DNA from: Candidatus Anaeroferrophillus wilburensis
GTDB lineage: Bacteria > Desulfobacterota > Anaeroferrophillalia > Anaeroferrophillales > Anaeroferrophillaceae
Direction: 5' to 3'
Assembly: GCA_016934315.1 (NCBI GenBank)
Contig: JAFGSY010000038.1
Span: 1-64,000 of the forward strand
Length of the DNA stretch: 64,000 nt
The position numbers and the translations under genes are program-made. Below the pieces are notes generated by a model. It saw only the letters and a program-made list of their open reading frames with translations. It was not told where the DNA came from and searched no databases. This document shows, in pieces, positions 17,665 to 27,275 of the stretch; the stretch's first letter is position 1, and each line of letters begins with the position of its first letter.

Positions 17665-19515
17665 TTAAATAATTTTCACCGCATCAAACTTACAGGCTTC
17701 ATAGCACATACCGCACTTGATGCATTTTTCCTGGTCAATCTCATGGGCCTCTTTCTTCTTACCATGGGCAGCCTCAACCGGACAAACCCGGGCGCATTTA
17801 TGGCACCCGGTGCAGGCTTCGGGATCAATTTCAAAACGGATCAGCTCTTTACAGACCCCGGCCGGACACTTTTTATCATTGATATGGGCAAGATATTCAG
17901 CCCGGAAATAACGTAACGTACTGAGTACCGGGTTGGGAGCCGTTTTCCCCAGGCCACACATGGAGCCTTCCTGGATCACCGGCGCCAGCTCTTCGAGCAG
18001 TTCAAGGTCAGTCAGTTCTCCCTCACCTCGGGTAATCTTATCGAGAATTTCATACATCCTGGCTATACCTTCGCGACAGGTTGTACATTTACCGCAGGAT
18101 TCACCTTTAAGAAAATTAACAAAATACTTGGCCACATCCACCATGCAGGTCCGGTCATCCATCACAATCATGCCACCGGAACCCATCATCGAACCAACCT
18201 TGCTCAATTCATCAAAGTCGACCGGCAGATCAAGATGTTCTTCAGGAATACAACCGCCGGAAGGCCCGCCGGTCTGGACCGCTTTAAACGCCCGACCTCC
18301 CGGGATGCCGCCACCGATATCAAAAATAATTTTCCGCAGGCTGATACCCATGGGCACCTCAACCAGACCGGTGTTATTAACCTTCCCCACCAACGAGAAA
18401 ATCTTGGTGCCGGGACTGCCCTCCGTGCCGATGCTACGAAACCAGTCTGCCCCTTTGGCAATAATAACCGGCACGTTGGCCCAGGTCTCGACATTATTCA
18501 ACACCGTCGGCTTACCCCACAATCCGCTTTCAGCCATATGGATATGTTTGGCCCGGGGCTCGCCCACCTGTCCTTCAATGGAAGCAATCAACGCACTCGA
18601 TTCACCGCAGACAAAAGCACCGCCACCGCGGCTGATTTTGATATCAAAACTGAAATTACTACCAAGAATACGCTCCCCGAGCAGACCGGCCTGCCTGGCA
18701 ACATCAATGGCGATGGTCAGGTTGGCAACCGCCAGGGGATATTCATGCCGCACATACACATATCCTTCGGTTGCTCCAACGGCATAGGCACCCAGGAGCA
18801 TCCCTTCAATAACCGAATGAGGATTCCCTTCCAGCAAACTGCGGTCCATATAGGCACCGGGATCGCCCTCATCGGCATTACAGATGACATATTTCGTTTC
18901 GCCGGCGACATTCAGGGTTGATTCCCATTTACGGCCGGTGGGAAAACCACCGCCGCCACGGCCTCGCAAACCAGCTTTCTTCACTTCCTCCACCACGCCG
19001 CCCGGCGTCATGTCGGCAAGAGCCTTAGCCAGCGCCCGATAACCGCCAATGGCCAGGTAATCATCAATACTGGTGGGATCGATCAAACCGTTGCTGCCAA
19101 AAATAATGCGTTTCTGCAGCTTGTAAAACGGGACATCCTGCTCCAGAGCAATCTTTTCTTTGGTGCTGGGCAAGGCATAGAGCAATGCATCGATCACTTC
19201 GCCACCCTTGACCGTTTTAGCGATAACCTCGGGAACATCGTCAACCTTCACCTTATGGTAGAGAACCCCTTGGGGGTGGATAACCATGAGCGGGCCCTGC
19301 TCACAAAAACCGTGGCAGCCGGTGGCCTTCAGTTCCACATCCACCAGCCCCTGTTTCTCCAGCTCCTGCTGCGCTGCGGCCACAACATTAGTACACCCGT
19401 GGGCCTGACAGCCTGTACCGGCACAAATGGTAATCACTGTCCTTTGAGGGTCCCGGGCAGCGACACATTCCTGGCAATAGGCTTCCAGTTCCTGGAATGA
19501 TGCTATTTTTTTCAT
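17665..19515 (-). CDS. NuoF/HydB-like NADH-binding flavoprotein
   Basis: At 616 residues this is the long NuoF form found in soluble NADH modules (HydB, HndC type). Residues 1-120 form a thioredoxin-like [2Fe-2S] domain (CAGTGCQAHG, then TGCHGFCEQGP). The centre has the NADH/FMN fold with GLRGRGGGGFPTG and NADEGDPGAYMDR. Next is the [4Fe-4S] site SCGKCTTCREG with a later Cys in GSMCGLG. The C-terminus adds two [4Fe-4S] motifs, CTGCHKCARVCP and CIKCGMCYEAC. It should exchange hydride with NAD(H) and pass electrons to the Fe-S subunits. It lies 31 nt after the NuoE-like gene and 32 nt (or 38) before the HoxU-like gene. Confidence 0.93.
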   Translation of the reverse strand: MKKIASFQELEAYCQECVAARDPQRTVITICAGTGCQAHGCTNVVAAAQQELEKQGLVDVELKATGCHGFCEQGPLMVIHPQGVLYHKVKVDDVPEVIAKTVKGGEVIDALLYALPSTKEKIALEQDVPFYKLQKRIIFGSNGLIDPTSIDDYLAIGGYRALAKALADMTPGGVVEEVKKAGLRGRGGGGFPTGRKWESTLNVAGETKYVICNADEGDPGAYMDRSLLEGNPHSVIEGMLLGAYAVGATEGYVYVRHEYPLAVANLTIAIDVARQAGLLGERILGSNFSFDIKISRGGGAFVCGESSALIASIEGQVGEPRAKHIHMAESGLWGKPTVLNNVETWANVPVIIAKGADWFRSIGTEGSPGTKIFSLVGKVNNTGLVEVPMGISLRKIIFDIGGGIPGGRAFKAVQTGGPSGGCIPEEHLDLPVDFDELSKVGSMMGSGGMIVMDDRTCMVDVAKYFVNFLKGESCGKCTTCREGIARMYEILDKITRGEGELTDLELLEELAPVIQEGSMCGLGKTAPNPVLSTLRYFRAEYLAHINDKKCPAGVCKELIRFEIDPEACTGCHKCARVCPVEAAHGKKKEAHEIDQEKCIKCGMCYEACKFDAVKII

Positions 19516-19546
19516 GGGAAAAATCCTTTTCAGCTTTCACATACGA

Positions 19547-19996
19547 TTAACGATACTGTTCCACCAGTTTTTTGACCTGACCAGCTTGCATGTCACCGTG
19601 GTATTCCTGATCAACCACCACCACCGGCCCCAAAGCACAGGCACCCAGGCAGTTGACCGTTTCCAGGGAAAAGTGCTGATCATCGGTCGTACAACCCTGC
19701 TCGACACCCAGTTGGCGCTTAAGCTCATCAAGAATCCGGCCGGCGCCGCGCACATGACAGGCGGTCCCCATGCACACGTTGATAATATGTTCCCCTTTCG
19801 GCTCCAGGCTGAAGGCTTTGAAAAAGGTGGCAATGCGGTAAATCCGGGCCAGGGGAATTGCCAGTGATTCAGCCAGGGCCCGAAGGTCTTCCACTGGAAG
19901 ATAGCGTTTGGCACTCTGGAGATCCTGAAGCATGGCAATAATCTGTGCCGGATCTGCGCCATATTTGGCGATAAGAGATTGTACCGTAGTTTCCAT
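19547..19996 (-). CDS. NuoE-like [2Fe-2S] subunit
   Basis: This 149-residue thioredoxin-like ferredoxin matches NuoE, HydC and HndA. Its four Cys ligands are in CMGTACHVRG and NCLGACALGP. The N-terminal helical part begins with a segment typical of the family (YLPVEDLRALAESLAIPLARI). It lies 2 nt after porB and directly before the NuoF-like gene, so the NADH module is transcribed with the oxidoreductase genes. Confidence 0.93.
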   Translation of the reverse strand: METTVQSLIAKYGADPAQIIAMLQDLQSAKRYLPVEDLRALAESLAIPLARIYRIATFFKAFSLEPKGEHIINVCMGTACHVRGAGRILDELKRQLGVEQGCTTDDQHFSLETVNCLGACALGPVVVVDQEYHGDMQAGQVKKLVEQYR

Positions 19997-19998
19997 GG

Positions 19999-20934
19999 TT
20001 AGCCCTCACTCATTTCAATTTTTTTCAACAGCCGGTCATAGGAACTGTCCACATGCTGCTGAATAAATGCAATATCAGCCTCCTTCAGGTGCCGGAACCG
20101 GCCTTGGGGCTTCAGATAATCAGCCACCGGACGGTGGTTTTTATATGATACGGTCATCCGGTATTGGCCATTTACCACTTCATACAGCGGAAATACCTTG
20201 GTCTGCACCGCCAGGCGGCCAATGGAAAGAGCCAGATTTGGCGCCAGTCGCCAGCCGGTGGGGCAGGGAGCCAATACATGAATATAGGCCGGTCCTTTAG
20301 CCTCCGCCCCTTTGCGCACCTTTTCCATCAGATCAAAAGGATAGCTGGGGGAGGCGGTGGCAACATAAGGGATGTCATGGGCAACGGCGATTTCGACCAC
20401 ATTTTTCTTCATGGTCACCTGGCCAATACTCTCGCTGCCGGAGGGTGAGGTGGTTGTTGATGCCCCATAGGGAGTTGAGCTTGACCGCTGAATGCCAGTA
20501 TTCATGTATGCTTCGTTATCATAGCACAGGTACATGAAATCATGTCCCCGCTCCAACGCACCGGAAAGGGCCTGCAGGCCGATATCCACCGTGCCGCCGT
20601 CACCAGCCTGGGCGATGATCTTAATCTCCCGATCAACCGGATACTTACCCTTTTTCTTGAGGATTTTAATGCCGGCTTCGACCCCTGAAGCCACGGCGGC
20701 AGCATTCTCAAAAGCCACATGAATCCAGGGCACCTTCCATGCCGAATGGGGGTATGATGAGGTAACGATCTCCAGACAGCCGGTGGCGTTGGCGATGATA
20801 AAATCCTGCCCCAGGGTTTTGGCCACCAACCGCACCGCCAGCAACTCAGCACAGCCCTGACAGGCTCGATGGCCATTGGCCAGGGATTCCTGCTGAGGTG
20901 CCATCTTAGCCGCATATACATTTAAGGCATCCAT
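19999..20934 (-). CDS. porB: 2-oxoacid:ferredoxin oxidoreductase beta subunit (TPP-binding)
   Basis: The beta subunit carries thiamine diphosphate. The 311-residue protein has the N-terminal HRACQGCAELLA with two Cys, the TPP motif QAGDGGTVDIGLQAL near residue 109, and YDNEAYMNTGIQRS. Further Cys in NATGCLE and APCPTGW fit a PorB-type [4Fe-4S] site. This layout is nearest pyruvate oxidoreductase, but related 2-oxoacid enzymes share it and the substrate cannot be proved. Its ATG overlaps the porA stop by one base (TAATG). Confidence 0.9.
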   Translation of the reverse strand: MDALNVYAAKMAPQQESLANGHRACQGCAELLAVRLVAKTLGQDFIIANATGCLEIVTSSYPHSAWKVPWIHVAFENAAAVASGVEAGIKILKKKGKYPVDREIKIIAQAGDGGTVDIGLQALSGALERGHDFMYLCYDNEAYMNTGIQRSSSTPYGASTTTSPSGSESIGQVTMKKNVVEIAVAHDIPYVATASPSYPFDLMEKVRKGAEAKGPAYIHVLAPCPTGWRLAPNLALSIGRLAVQTKVFPLYEVVNGQYRMTVSYKNHRPVADYLKPQGRFRHLKEADIAFIQQHVDSSYDRLLKKIEMSEG

Positions 20935-22112
20935 TATTCCCTTACTCCTATCATCTTGTATTCGTGAACTTCACGCTGCTCAGCCATCCGCTCAGCCATG
21001 TCCACCATGGTCGTAAAGTGCTCGATCGTCACATCCCGACCCCCAAGACCGGCAATGAAACTTGCCACATAGGGGGCATTCTCGCTATTATACAAGGCAG
21101 AACGAACCTCGGTGGCAACCGGCCCACCGGGACTGCCAAAGGATACCGCCCGGTCCACCACTGCCAGGGTTTTTACTCCCCGGAGCAGTTCCCGCAGCTC
21201 TTCATGGGGAAACGGCCGCCAGAGGCGCAGACGAATCAGACCAACCTTCCTGCCCTGCTCATCCTTCATGATGTCAATGGCTTCCATGGCCGTCTCACTG
21301 ATGCTGCCCATGGTCATCAGCAGGGTTTCAGCATCGTCGGTTCGATATGATTCAATGACATGGTAATAGCGGCCGAACTTTTCACCAAATTCCTTGAATA
21401 CTTCCTTAATGACCGCTTTCGACTCAATCAGGACCATATCCTGAGCCTTCTTGGCTTCAAAGTAAATCTCCGGAATCCCCACCATTCCCATACTGACCGG
21501 TTTGTCGGGATTGAGCTGGACAAGGGGCTCATAGGGTGGCAGAAAGCTGTCGACCTCCGCCTGATCGAGAAACTCATGGGGTTCGATAACGTGGCTGAGG
21601 GTAAATCCGTCAATATTGACGCTGATGGGCAGCATGACCCGGTGGTCTTCGGCAATCTTGAACGATTGCAGGGTCAGGTCAAAGGCTTCCTGGCCGTTTT
21701 CAGCAAAAATGGCAATCCAGCCGGTATCCCGCACACTCATGAGATCACTGTGGTCGTTCCAGATGCTGATCGGACCCGACAGGGAGCGGTTGGCAATCGT
21801 CATCACCACCGGCAACCGCATGGCCGGGATAATAAAGAGGATCTCATTCATCAGCGCCAGTCCCTGGGAACTGGTTGCCGTATAGGTTCTTGCTCCGGCT
21901 GCCGAAGTGCCGGCGCAAACACTCATGGCTGAATGTTCCGATTCCACCGGAATGAACTCCGCCTGCAGCTCACCATCAGCCACCAGCTCCGAAAGGTGCT
22001 CCACTATATGGGTTTGAGGGGTGATCGGATAGGCAGCGATGGCGTCCACATTAGCCAACTTCACCGCTTCACTGATCGCCAGCGAAACCTCGATTCCGAT
22101 TCGTTTTGCCAT
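20934..22112 (-). CDS. porA: 2-oxoacid:ferredoxin oxidoreductase alpha subunit
   Basis: The alpha subunit forms the 2-oxoacid and CoA pocket. The 392-residue protein begins AKRIGIEVSLAISEAVKLA and has the conserved AYPITPQTHIVE, VESEHSAMSVCAGTSAAGART and the C-terminal transketolase-like domain (DRAVSFGSPGG near residue 310). I use the ATG at 22112, preceded by GAGGAGGAGAAG and overlapping the porD stop by one base; a longer frame to 22184 has no family likeness. Confidence 0.92.
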   Translation of the reverse strand: MAKRIGIEVSLAISEAVKLANVDAIAAYPITPQTHIVEHLSELVADGELQAEFIPVESEHSAMSVCAGTSAAGARTYTATSSQGLALMNEILFIIPAMRLPVVMTIANRSLSGPISIWNDHSDLMSVRDTGWIAIFAENGQEAFDLTLQSFKIAEDHRVMLPISVNIDGFTLSHVIEPHEFLDQAEVDSFLPPYEPLVQLNPDKPVSMGMVGIPEIYFEAKKAQDMVLIESKAVIKEVFKEFGEKFGRYYHVIESYRTDDAETLLMTMGSISETAMEAIDIMKDEQGRKVGLIRLRLWRPFPHEELRELLRGVKTLAVVDRAVSFGSPGGPVATEVRSALYNSENAPYVASFIAGLGGRDVTIEHFTTMVDMAERMAEQREVHEYKMIGVRE

Positions 22113-22405
22113 CACTTCTCCTCCTCTACCATGCTGATGCAACCGGTCCAGCATTCGGTGGCGCAGATACCGCAACCCTTGCAATGATCATAGTCAAAAT
22201 CATAGGTGCCATCCGCAGCCAGCCTGATGGCATCATCGGGACAGGCCAGATAGCAAACGCCACATTTGATGCATTTGCTTTTGTCGGTAACCGGCTTTTG
22301 CGAACGCCAATCCCCGGTCCGATAGTCAGCTGAACAGCCGGGATTGGTCACCATAAAGGCAATATCAAATTCTTTCCACGTCATTTCATTGAAATTTTTG
22401 GCCAT
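22112..22405 (-). CDS. porD: 2-oxoacid:ferredoxin oxidoreductase delta subunit (2x[4Fe-4S])
   Basis: This 97-residue ferredoxin-like subunit carries two [4Fe-4S] motifs, CIKCGVCYLACP and CKGCGICATECW. It relays electrons from the TPP centre. A further Cys lies in NPGCSADYRTGDW, a stretch common in PorD. AAAGGAG precedes the ATG. It follows porG by 4 nt. Confidence 0.93.
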   Translation of the reverse strand: MAKNFNEMTWKEFDIAFMVTNPGCSADYRTGDWRSQKPVTDKSKCIKCGVCYLACPDDAIRLAADGTYDFDYDHCKGCGICATECWTGCISMVEEEK

Positions 22406-22409
22406 CGTC

Positions 22410-22964
22410 CTACTCCTTTCCTGCCACGATCGTTTCTTCGTAGGCCCGCATCATGGCCTTTATATTACGAGGGGCAATGCGGCCAAACCGGGCTTCCAAA
22501 GGAGCAACCAGGGCTTCCACCGGAATAATCTCCCAGCCCTTTATCAGGGCCCCCAGCATGGTGGTATTGGTAATCGGCAGGCCAAGCTCCTCCATCGCTA
22601 TGCTGGAGGCATCCACCTGGGCCATGGCCGTCTTAAAACCGAATTCCCGCCGTAGATCTTCAATGGTTTTGCCGCTGTTTATCACCAGCAGACCATCCCT
22701 TTTGAGCCCTTCTTCAACATCGACTATTTTGAGGACGGAAGGGTCAAGGACAACAACGATATCAGGGGCATAAACCTTGGTGCGATTGCGAATTTTTGTT
22801 TCGCTTACCCGGGCAAAGGCAACAACCGGCGCCCCCCGCCGCTCTGGCCCAAAACTGGGAAATGCCTGGGCATATTTCCCTTCGTTGATGGCAGCTATGG
22901 CCAGCATTTCCGCCGATGTTACTCCGCCCTGCCCGCCTCTTCCGTGAACTCTGACTTCAATCAT
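22410..22964 (-). CDS. porG: 2-oxoacid:ferredoxin oxidoreductase gamma subunit
   Basis: The 184-residue gamma subunit starts MIEVRVHGRGGQGGVTSAEML, which is typical, and contains SFGPERRGAPVVAF and a C-terminal helix ending in an acidic tail. It is the first gene of the seven-gene operon, with AAGGAG before its ATG. The 130 nt between it and recR hold a small hairpin AACAGG/CCTGTT at about 23027-23044 but no clear promoter. Confidence 0.93.
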   Translation of the reverse strand: MIEVRVHGRGGQGGVTSAEMLAIAAINEGKYAQAFPSFGPERRGAPVVAFARVSETKIRNRTKVYAPDIVVVLDPSVLKIVDVEEGLKRDGLLVINSGKTIEDLRREFGFKTAMAQVDASSIAMEELGLPITNTTMLGALIKGWEIIPVEALVAPLEARFGRIAPRNIKAMMRAYEETIVAGKE

Positions 22965-23094
22965 GAATGTTCTCCTTGCAATCCCGGAATTCGTTACTGA
23001 ATCCTATCCCGCCAGGAACTCCGCAAACAGGATTTTGCCTGTTGCATCCGTTGCCGGGCTTTTGCCATTCTGGTTGAACAATTGTCACTGCAGA

Positions 23095-23694
23095 CTATAA
23101 TCTGCAACGCCCAAGAATCGATTTTTCAATGGTCACCGGATCCATATATTCAAAATCCGCCCCCACCGGTAAACCGCAGGCAGGCCGGGTTATCTGAACA
23201 TTGAGAGGCCGCAGAAGATCAGCGATGCAGGCTGCAGTGGCATTACCCTCAACGGTAAGGTTGGTTGAGACAATGACCTCTTGAATTCGTCGGTGAATAA
23301 CCAGACTTTTCAGGATGTCGAGCCGCAGGTCCTCCGGCCCAACGCCCTGGAGAGGCGCCACGGTTCCATGAAGAACAAAATATCGGCCGGTAAATGCCCC
23401 TGATTTTTCAATGGCACTCACATCGGCAGGGAACTCCACGACACACAGCTGCTCTGCATTGCGGCCGGCGCGGGAACAGAGGGGGCACGGATCAACGTCG
23501 GTTAAGTTCTGGCACTCCGAACACAGGGTTAGCTGGTTTTTCACGTCACGGATAGCCTCGGACAGCTGCAAAGCATCATGTCTGGCCATATGGACCACAT
23601 GAAACGCCAGCCGGTCAGCGGTTTTTCTGCCCACACCCGGCAGTTTCATCAACTGCTCAACCAGCTTTCTGAGTGCTTCGGGATATTCGTACAT
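23095..23694 (-). CDS. recR: recombination mediator protein RecR
   Basis: RecR works with RecO and RecF to load RecA at gaps. The 199-residue protein begins MYEYPEALRKLVEQLMKLPGV split by the usual helix-hairpin-helix GVGRKTADRLAFH. A four-Cys zinc finger (CSECQNLTDVDPCPLC) lies near residue 57, followed by a Toprim domain with VVEFPADVSAIEKSG. I chose the ATG at 23694. Unusually, it is not next to dnaX-ybaB, which lie 27 kb away, but follows the methylmalonyl-CoA genes with its own promoter. Confidence 0.95.
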   Translation of the reverse strand: MYEYPEALRKLVEQLMKLPGVGRKTADRLAFHVVHMARHDALQLSEAIRDVKNQLTLCSECQNLTDVDPCPLCSRAGRNAEQLCVVEFPADVSAIEKSGAFTGRYFVLHGTVAPLQGVGPEDLRLDILKSLVIHRRIQEVIVSTNLTVEGNATAACIADLLRPLNVQITRPACGLPVGADFEYMDPVTIEKSILGRCRL

Positions 23695-23767
23695 GGCAGT
23701 CCGATCACGCTGGCAGAACAACCCAGAAGAGAGGATATAGAAAGATATGGATATTAATTTGTATACA

Positions 23768-23794
23768 GTATATTTTGACGGCGGCTTTGTCAAG
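23768..23794 (-). promoter_or_regulatory. candidate sigma70 promoter for recR
   Basis: On the minus strand a perfect TTGACA (23789-23794) is followed after 15 nt by TATACT (23768-23773); with 17 nt the -10 would be TACTGT. It sits between the epimerase gene and recR, in an AT-rich stretch, and directs transcription into recR. Confidence 0.5.
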
Positions 23795-23814
23795 TACAAT
23801 TTATCTGAACAATG

Positions 23815-24213
23815 CTACTTCTGCGATATCTCCGTCAGCACCCCGCGGGAACTTTTAGGATGGATAAACGCAACCCGGGCACCGTGGGCACCGGGGCGGG
23901 GCGACTCATCAATCATCCGTGTTCCTTTCTCCATCAGACTCTGGACATCCTCTTCGATATTACTGCTGGCATAACAGACATGATGAATCCCTTCCCCTTT
24001 AGTGGCTAAAAACTTGGCCACCGGCGAGTCTTCACTGGTTGGCATCACCAACTCAATATTGGTCTCGCCAATTTTGAAAAAAGCAACTTTTACCTTCTGG
24101 GAAGGAACCTCCTCCACGCCATGGGCTTCGAGTCCCAGCATATCACGATAAAATCGGGAGCTTTCTTCGATATCATGGACAGCAATACCTATATGATCAA
24201 TTTTCTCCAACAT
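23815..24213 (-). CDS. mce: methylmalonyl-CoA epimerase
   Basis: The epimerase interconverts the (R) and (S) forms of methylmalonyl-CoA. This 132-residue vicinal-oxygen-chelate protein begins MLEKIDHIGIAVHDIEES and has metal ligands in DHIGIAV, TNIELVMP, GIHHVCY and the C-terminal VLTEI. It overlaps the end of meaB by 17 nt, with GGGGGAG ahead of its ATG, so it is read from the same message as the mutase chaperone. Confidence 0.95.
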   Translation of the reverse strand: MLEKIDHIGIAVHDIEESSRFYRDMLGLEAHGVEEVPSQKVKVAFFKIGETNIELVMPTSEDSPVAKFLATKGEGIHHVCYASSNIEEDVQSLMEKGTRMIDESPRPGAHGARVAFIHPKSSRGVLTEISQK

Positions 24214-25165
24214 CATCTCCCCCTGTTTTCTGCCAGCAGCAACTGACACCCATTTCACTAAACAGCTTCTCCGCCCCCTCCAGCGGAGTCAACTCCTTGC
24301 GGCACACGTCGTCGACCAACTGCCCAAAGCCCGGAAAAGAGGCAGCCAGATCGACAATCCCGTCCATCAGATAGGTTCTCAATTCCTGCTGGACATTGCT
24401 TCTGAATTTTTCCTCGTCCAAACCAGCCTGCTGGACATACTCGCGGTGGGCATAGATGCCTGCCAACAGCTCCCCGATGCCCACATCATCTCTGGCAACC
24501 GTCTGATGGATGGTCGGCTTCCAGTCGCCGGTTGCCATATCCAGCATGGCCCGCAACTCATTGACCAGCTTTGCCGAACCCTCGCGATCGGCTTTATTCA
24601 CTGCAAAGATATCGGCAATTTCCATCACTCCGGCTTTGGCAATCTGAATGGCATCCCCAAGGCCGGGGACCATAACCACCACGGTGGTATGGGCTATTTT
24701 GACAATATCAACCTCATCCTGACCAACGCCCACTGTTTCGACAATAATAACATCTTTGCCGGCAGCGTCAAGCAGGTGGATCACATCCACCGTTGTCTTT
24801 GCCAAGCCGCCCAGGTGGCTTCTAGTTGCCATGCTACGGATAAACACCCCTTCGTCAAGGGCATGCTGCTGCATACGAATCCGATCTCCCAGAATGGCGC
24901 CGCCGGAAAAGGGACTTGAAGGATCAACGGCAATCACCCCCACGGATTTTCCCTGGCTGCGCAGCTGGGTAATCAATTTGTCGGTAAGCGTACTTTTTCC
25001 AGCTCCTGGAGGACCGGTAATACCAATGAGAAAAGCATTGCCGGTTTTCGGAAACAAAGCCCTGAGCAGCTCCTTTTTCCCGGGCCGGTCATTTTCAACA
25101 ATGGTTATCGCTTTAGCCAGCGACCGGATATTGCCGGCCAAGAGACCTGTAATAATGGTATCCAA
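24197..25165 (-). CDS. meaB: methylmalonyl-CoA mutase-associated GTPase MeaB
   Basis: MeaB (ArgK family) is the G-protein chaperone that guards and reloads the B12-dependent mutase. The 322-residue protein has the P-loop GPPGAGKST near residue 53, VIAVDPSSPFSGGAILGDR, the switch segment IIVETVGVGQDE and the NKAD guanine motif. A TTG at 25165 is the best start: AGGGG lies about 6 nt upstream and the N-terminus matches the family. It sits between the small mutase subunit and the epimerase. Confidence 0.95.
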   Translation of the reverse strand: MDTIITGLLAGNIRSLAKAITIVENDRPGKKELLRALFPKTGNAFLIGITGPPGAGKSTLTDKLITQLRSQGKSVGVIAVDPSSPFSGGAILGDRIRMQQHALDEGVFIRSMATRSHLGGLAKTTVDVIHLLDAAGKDVIIVETVGVGQDEVDIVKIAHTTVVVMVPGLGDAIQIAKAGVMEIADIFAVNKADREGSAKLVNELRAMLDMATGDWKPTIHQTVARDDVGIGELLAGIYAHREYVQQAGLDEEKFRSNVQQELRTYLMDGIVDLAASFPGFGQLVDDVCRKELTPLEGAEKLFSEMGVSCCWQKTGGDDVGEN

Positions 25166-25176
25166 TCAAAACCCCT

Positions 25177-25572
25177 CTAGACCTGCACATACTCATGAAT
25201 AAACTTGATCGTCTCCTCGGTGGAGGATCCGGGCCGGAAAATCTCCCTAACACCGGCCGCTTTCAACCCCGGGATGTCAGCATCAGGAATGATGCCGCCG
25301 CCAAAAACCAAAATGTCGGCCGCCCCCTTGTCCTTAAGAAGCTGGACAACCTTGGGAAACAGGTTGTTATGAGCTCCAGACAGGCAGCTGAGTCCCACCG
25401 CGTCAACATCTTCCTGAATTGCCGTCGCAACAATCTGTTCAGGGGTTTGGCGAATACCGGTATAGATAACTTCCATGCCGGCATCCCTGAGCGCTCGGGC
25501 AACCACTCTGGCACCGCGATCATGCCCGTCAAGACCAGGTTTGGCAACCAATACTTTTATCCGTTTAGCCAT
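25177..25572 (-). CDS. methylmalonyl-CoA mutase small (cobalamin-binding) subunit
   Basis: This 131-residue protein is the B12-binding domain of methylmalonyl-CoA mutase as a separate polypeptide. The DxHxxG signature is present as [12 protein letters not shown] near residue 13, followed by SCLSGAHN and [11 protein letters not shown], which cradle the lower-ligand loop. Two adjacent ATGs (25575, 25572) follow GGGAGG. It lies 35 nt after the large subunit, and with that chain forms one split mutase. Confidence 0.95.
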   Translation of the reverse strand: MAKRIKVLVAKPGLDGHDRGARVVARALRDAGMEVIYTGIRQTPEQIVATAIQEDVDAVGLSCLSGAHNNLFPKVVQLLKDKGAADILVFGGGIIPDADIPGLKAAGVREIFRPGSSTEETIKFIHEYVQV

Positions 25573-25607
25573 CATTATTTCCTCCCTTGTAAGGACCCAG
25601 GCATGGG

Positions 25608-27275
25608 CTACAGCTCCCGGTATTCTCCATAAACGTGGCGCAAGACTCCGCAAATTTCTCCCAGGCTGGCATACGTTCTGACCGCCGACACAATGGCTGG
25701 CATCAGATTCCCACCGGTTTCTGCCACCTGCTGCAACTCCTTAAGGGCGGCACCAACCGCATCATTATCCCGGCCACCCTTTACCTGGGCCAGCTTGGAT
25801 TTCTGCTTCAGCTCCATTTCCGGCTTGATGGTCAGCAGGTTTGCAGGAGGGGCTTCCTCGACGGTAAATTTGTTGACGCCGACGATCACGGTTTCATTAG
25901 CTTCCACCGCTTTCTGATAGGCATAGGCGCTGTCACCGATTTCCTGCTGGATATATCCCGCCTCAATTGCCTTCACAACGCCGCCGAGATCGTCAATCTT
26001 CTTGATATAGGCCATCGCCTGCTCTTCTATCTGGCTGGTCAGGGATTCCACCAGATAGGACCCGGCCAGTGGATCAATACTGTCTGCCACACCACTCTCA
26101 TAAGCAATAACTTGCTGGGTACGCAAAGCAATACGTACCGAATCCTCAGTCGGCAGACAGAGCGCTTCATCGCGGGAATTGGTGTGCAGGGAATTGGTAC
26201 CACCAAGAACAGCAGCGAGGGCCTGCATGGTTACCCGAATAACATTGTTATCCGGCTGCTGAGCGGTGAGCGAACAACCCGCCGTCTGGGTATGGAAGCG
26301 CAGCATCATGGACGCTGGTTTTTTGGCGCCGAAGCGCTCTTTCATCAATCGGGCCCAGAGGCGGCGGGCGGCACGAAACTTGGCCACCTCCTCAAGAAAG
26401 GTATTGTGGACATTGAAGAAAAAGGAAAGCCGTGTGGCAAAGTCATCGACATCAAGGCCGGATTTCACGGCGGCATCTACATAGGCAAGGCCGTCAGCGA
26501 GCGTAAAAGCAACTTCCTGGACCGCCGAGGAACCGGCTTCACGAATATGGTAACCACTGATGCTGATGGTGTTCCAATTGGGCAGATGATCCTTGCAGTA
26601 GGCAAAAATATCGGTAATGATTTTCATCGATGGGGAGGGAGGAAAGATATAGGTCCCACGGGCAAAATACTCTTTCAGGACATCATTCTGAATCGTCCCC
26701 CGCAGCTGTTCGGAACTTACTCCCTGCTTTTCAGCCACCGCCACATACATGGCCAGTAGAACCGCGGCCGGCGCATTAATGGTCATGGAGGTGCTGACTT
26801 TGTCAAGCGCAATCCCATCAAAAAGGGTTTCCATGTCAGCCAGCGTATCGATGGCAACGCCAACTTTGCCAACTTCACCCTCAGAAAGTTCATGGTCCGA
26901 ATCATAGCCGATCTGGGTGGGCAGGTCAAAAGCTACGCTCAGCCCGGTTTGGCCGTTTTCCAGCAGATATTTATATCGCTTGTTGGTTTCCTCTGCCGAG
27001 CCGAAACCGGCGTATTGGCGCATGGTCCAGAAACGTCCACGATACATGGTCGGCTGTACCCCGCGAGTAAAGGGATAGACCCCGGGAAAACCGATGTTAT
27101 CAGCGTACTCTTCTGCAGGACAGTCCGCCGGCGTAAAAAGGCGCTTCATTTCAATGCCAGATGTGGTGGTGAAACTTTCACGCCGCTCAGGAAAGCGGGC
27201 ACAGGCCTTGTCCACCAATGCCTGCCACTGCTGCTGACGCTGTTCCAACTGCTGTGAATGTTCTTTACAGGTCAT
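25608..27275 (-). CDS. methylmalonyl-CoA mutase large (substrate-binding) subunit
   Basis: This subunit interconverts succinyl-CoA and methylmalonyl-CoA by a radical mechanism with adenosylcobalamin. The 555-residue TIM-barrel chain has [19 protein letters not shown] near residue 63, the active-site Tyr, the substrate region [19 protein letters not shown] and the [17 protein letters not shown] stretch. It lacks the C-terminal B12 domain, which is encoded by the next gene. GGAGG precedes its ATG. Split mutases of this size are known in archaea and several anaerobic bacteria. Confidence 0.95.
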   Translation of the reverse strand: MTCKEHSQQLEQRQQQWQALVDKACARFPERRESFTTTSGIEMKRLFTPADCPAEEYADNIGFPGVYPFTRGVQPTMYRGRFWTMRQYAGFGSAEETNKRYKYLLENGQTGLSVAFDLPTQIGYDSDHELSEGEVGKVGVAIDTLADMETLFDGIALDKVSTSMTINAPAAVLLAMYVAVAEKQGVSSEQLRGTIQNDVLKEYFARGTYIFPPSPSMKIITDIFAYCKDHLPNWNTISISGYHIREAGSSAVQEVAFTLADGLAYVDAAVKSGLDVDDFATRLSFFFNVHNTFLEEVAKFRAARRLWARLMKERFGAKKPASMMLRFHTQTAGCSLTAQQPDNNVIRVTMQALAAVLGGTNSLHTNSRDEALCLPTEDSVRIALRTQQVIAYESGVADSIDPLAGSYLVESLTSQIEEQAMAYIKKIDDLGGVVKAIEAGYIQQEIGDSAYAYQKAVEANETVIVGVNKFTVEEAPPANLLTIKPEMELKQKSKLAQVKGGRDNDAVGAALKELQQVAETGGNLMPAIVSAVRTYASLGEICGVLRHVYGEYREL

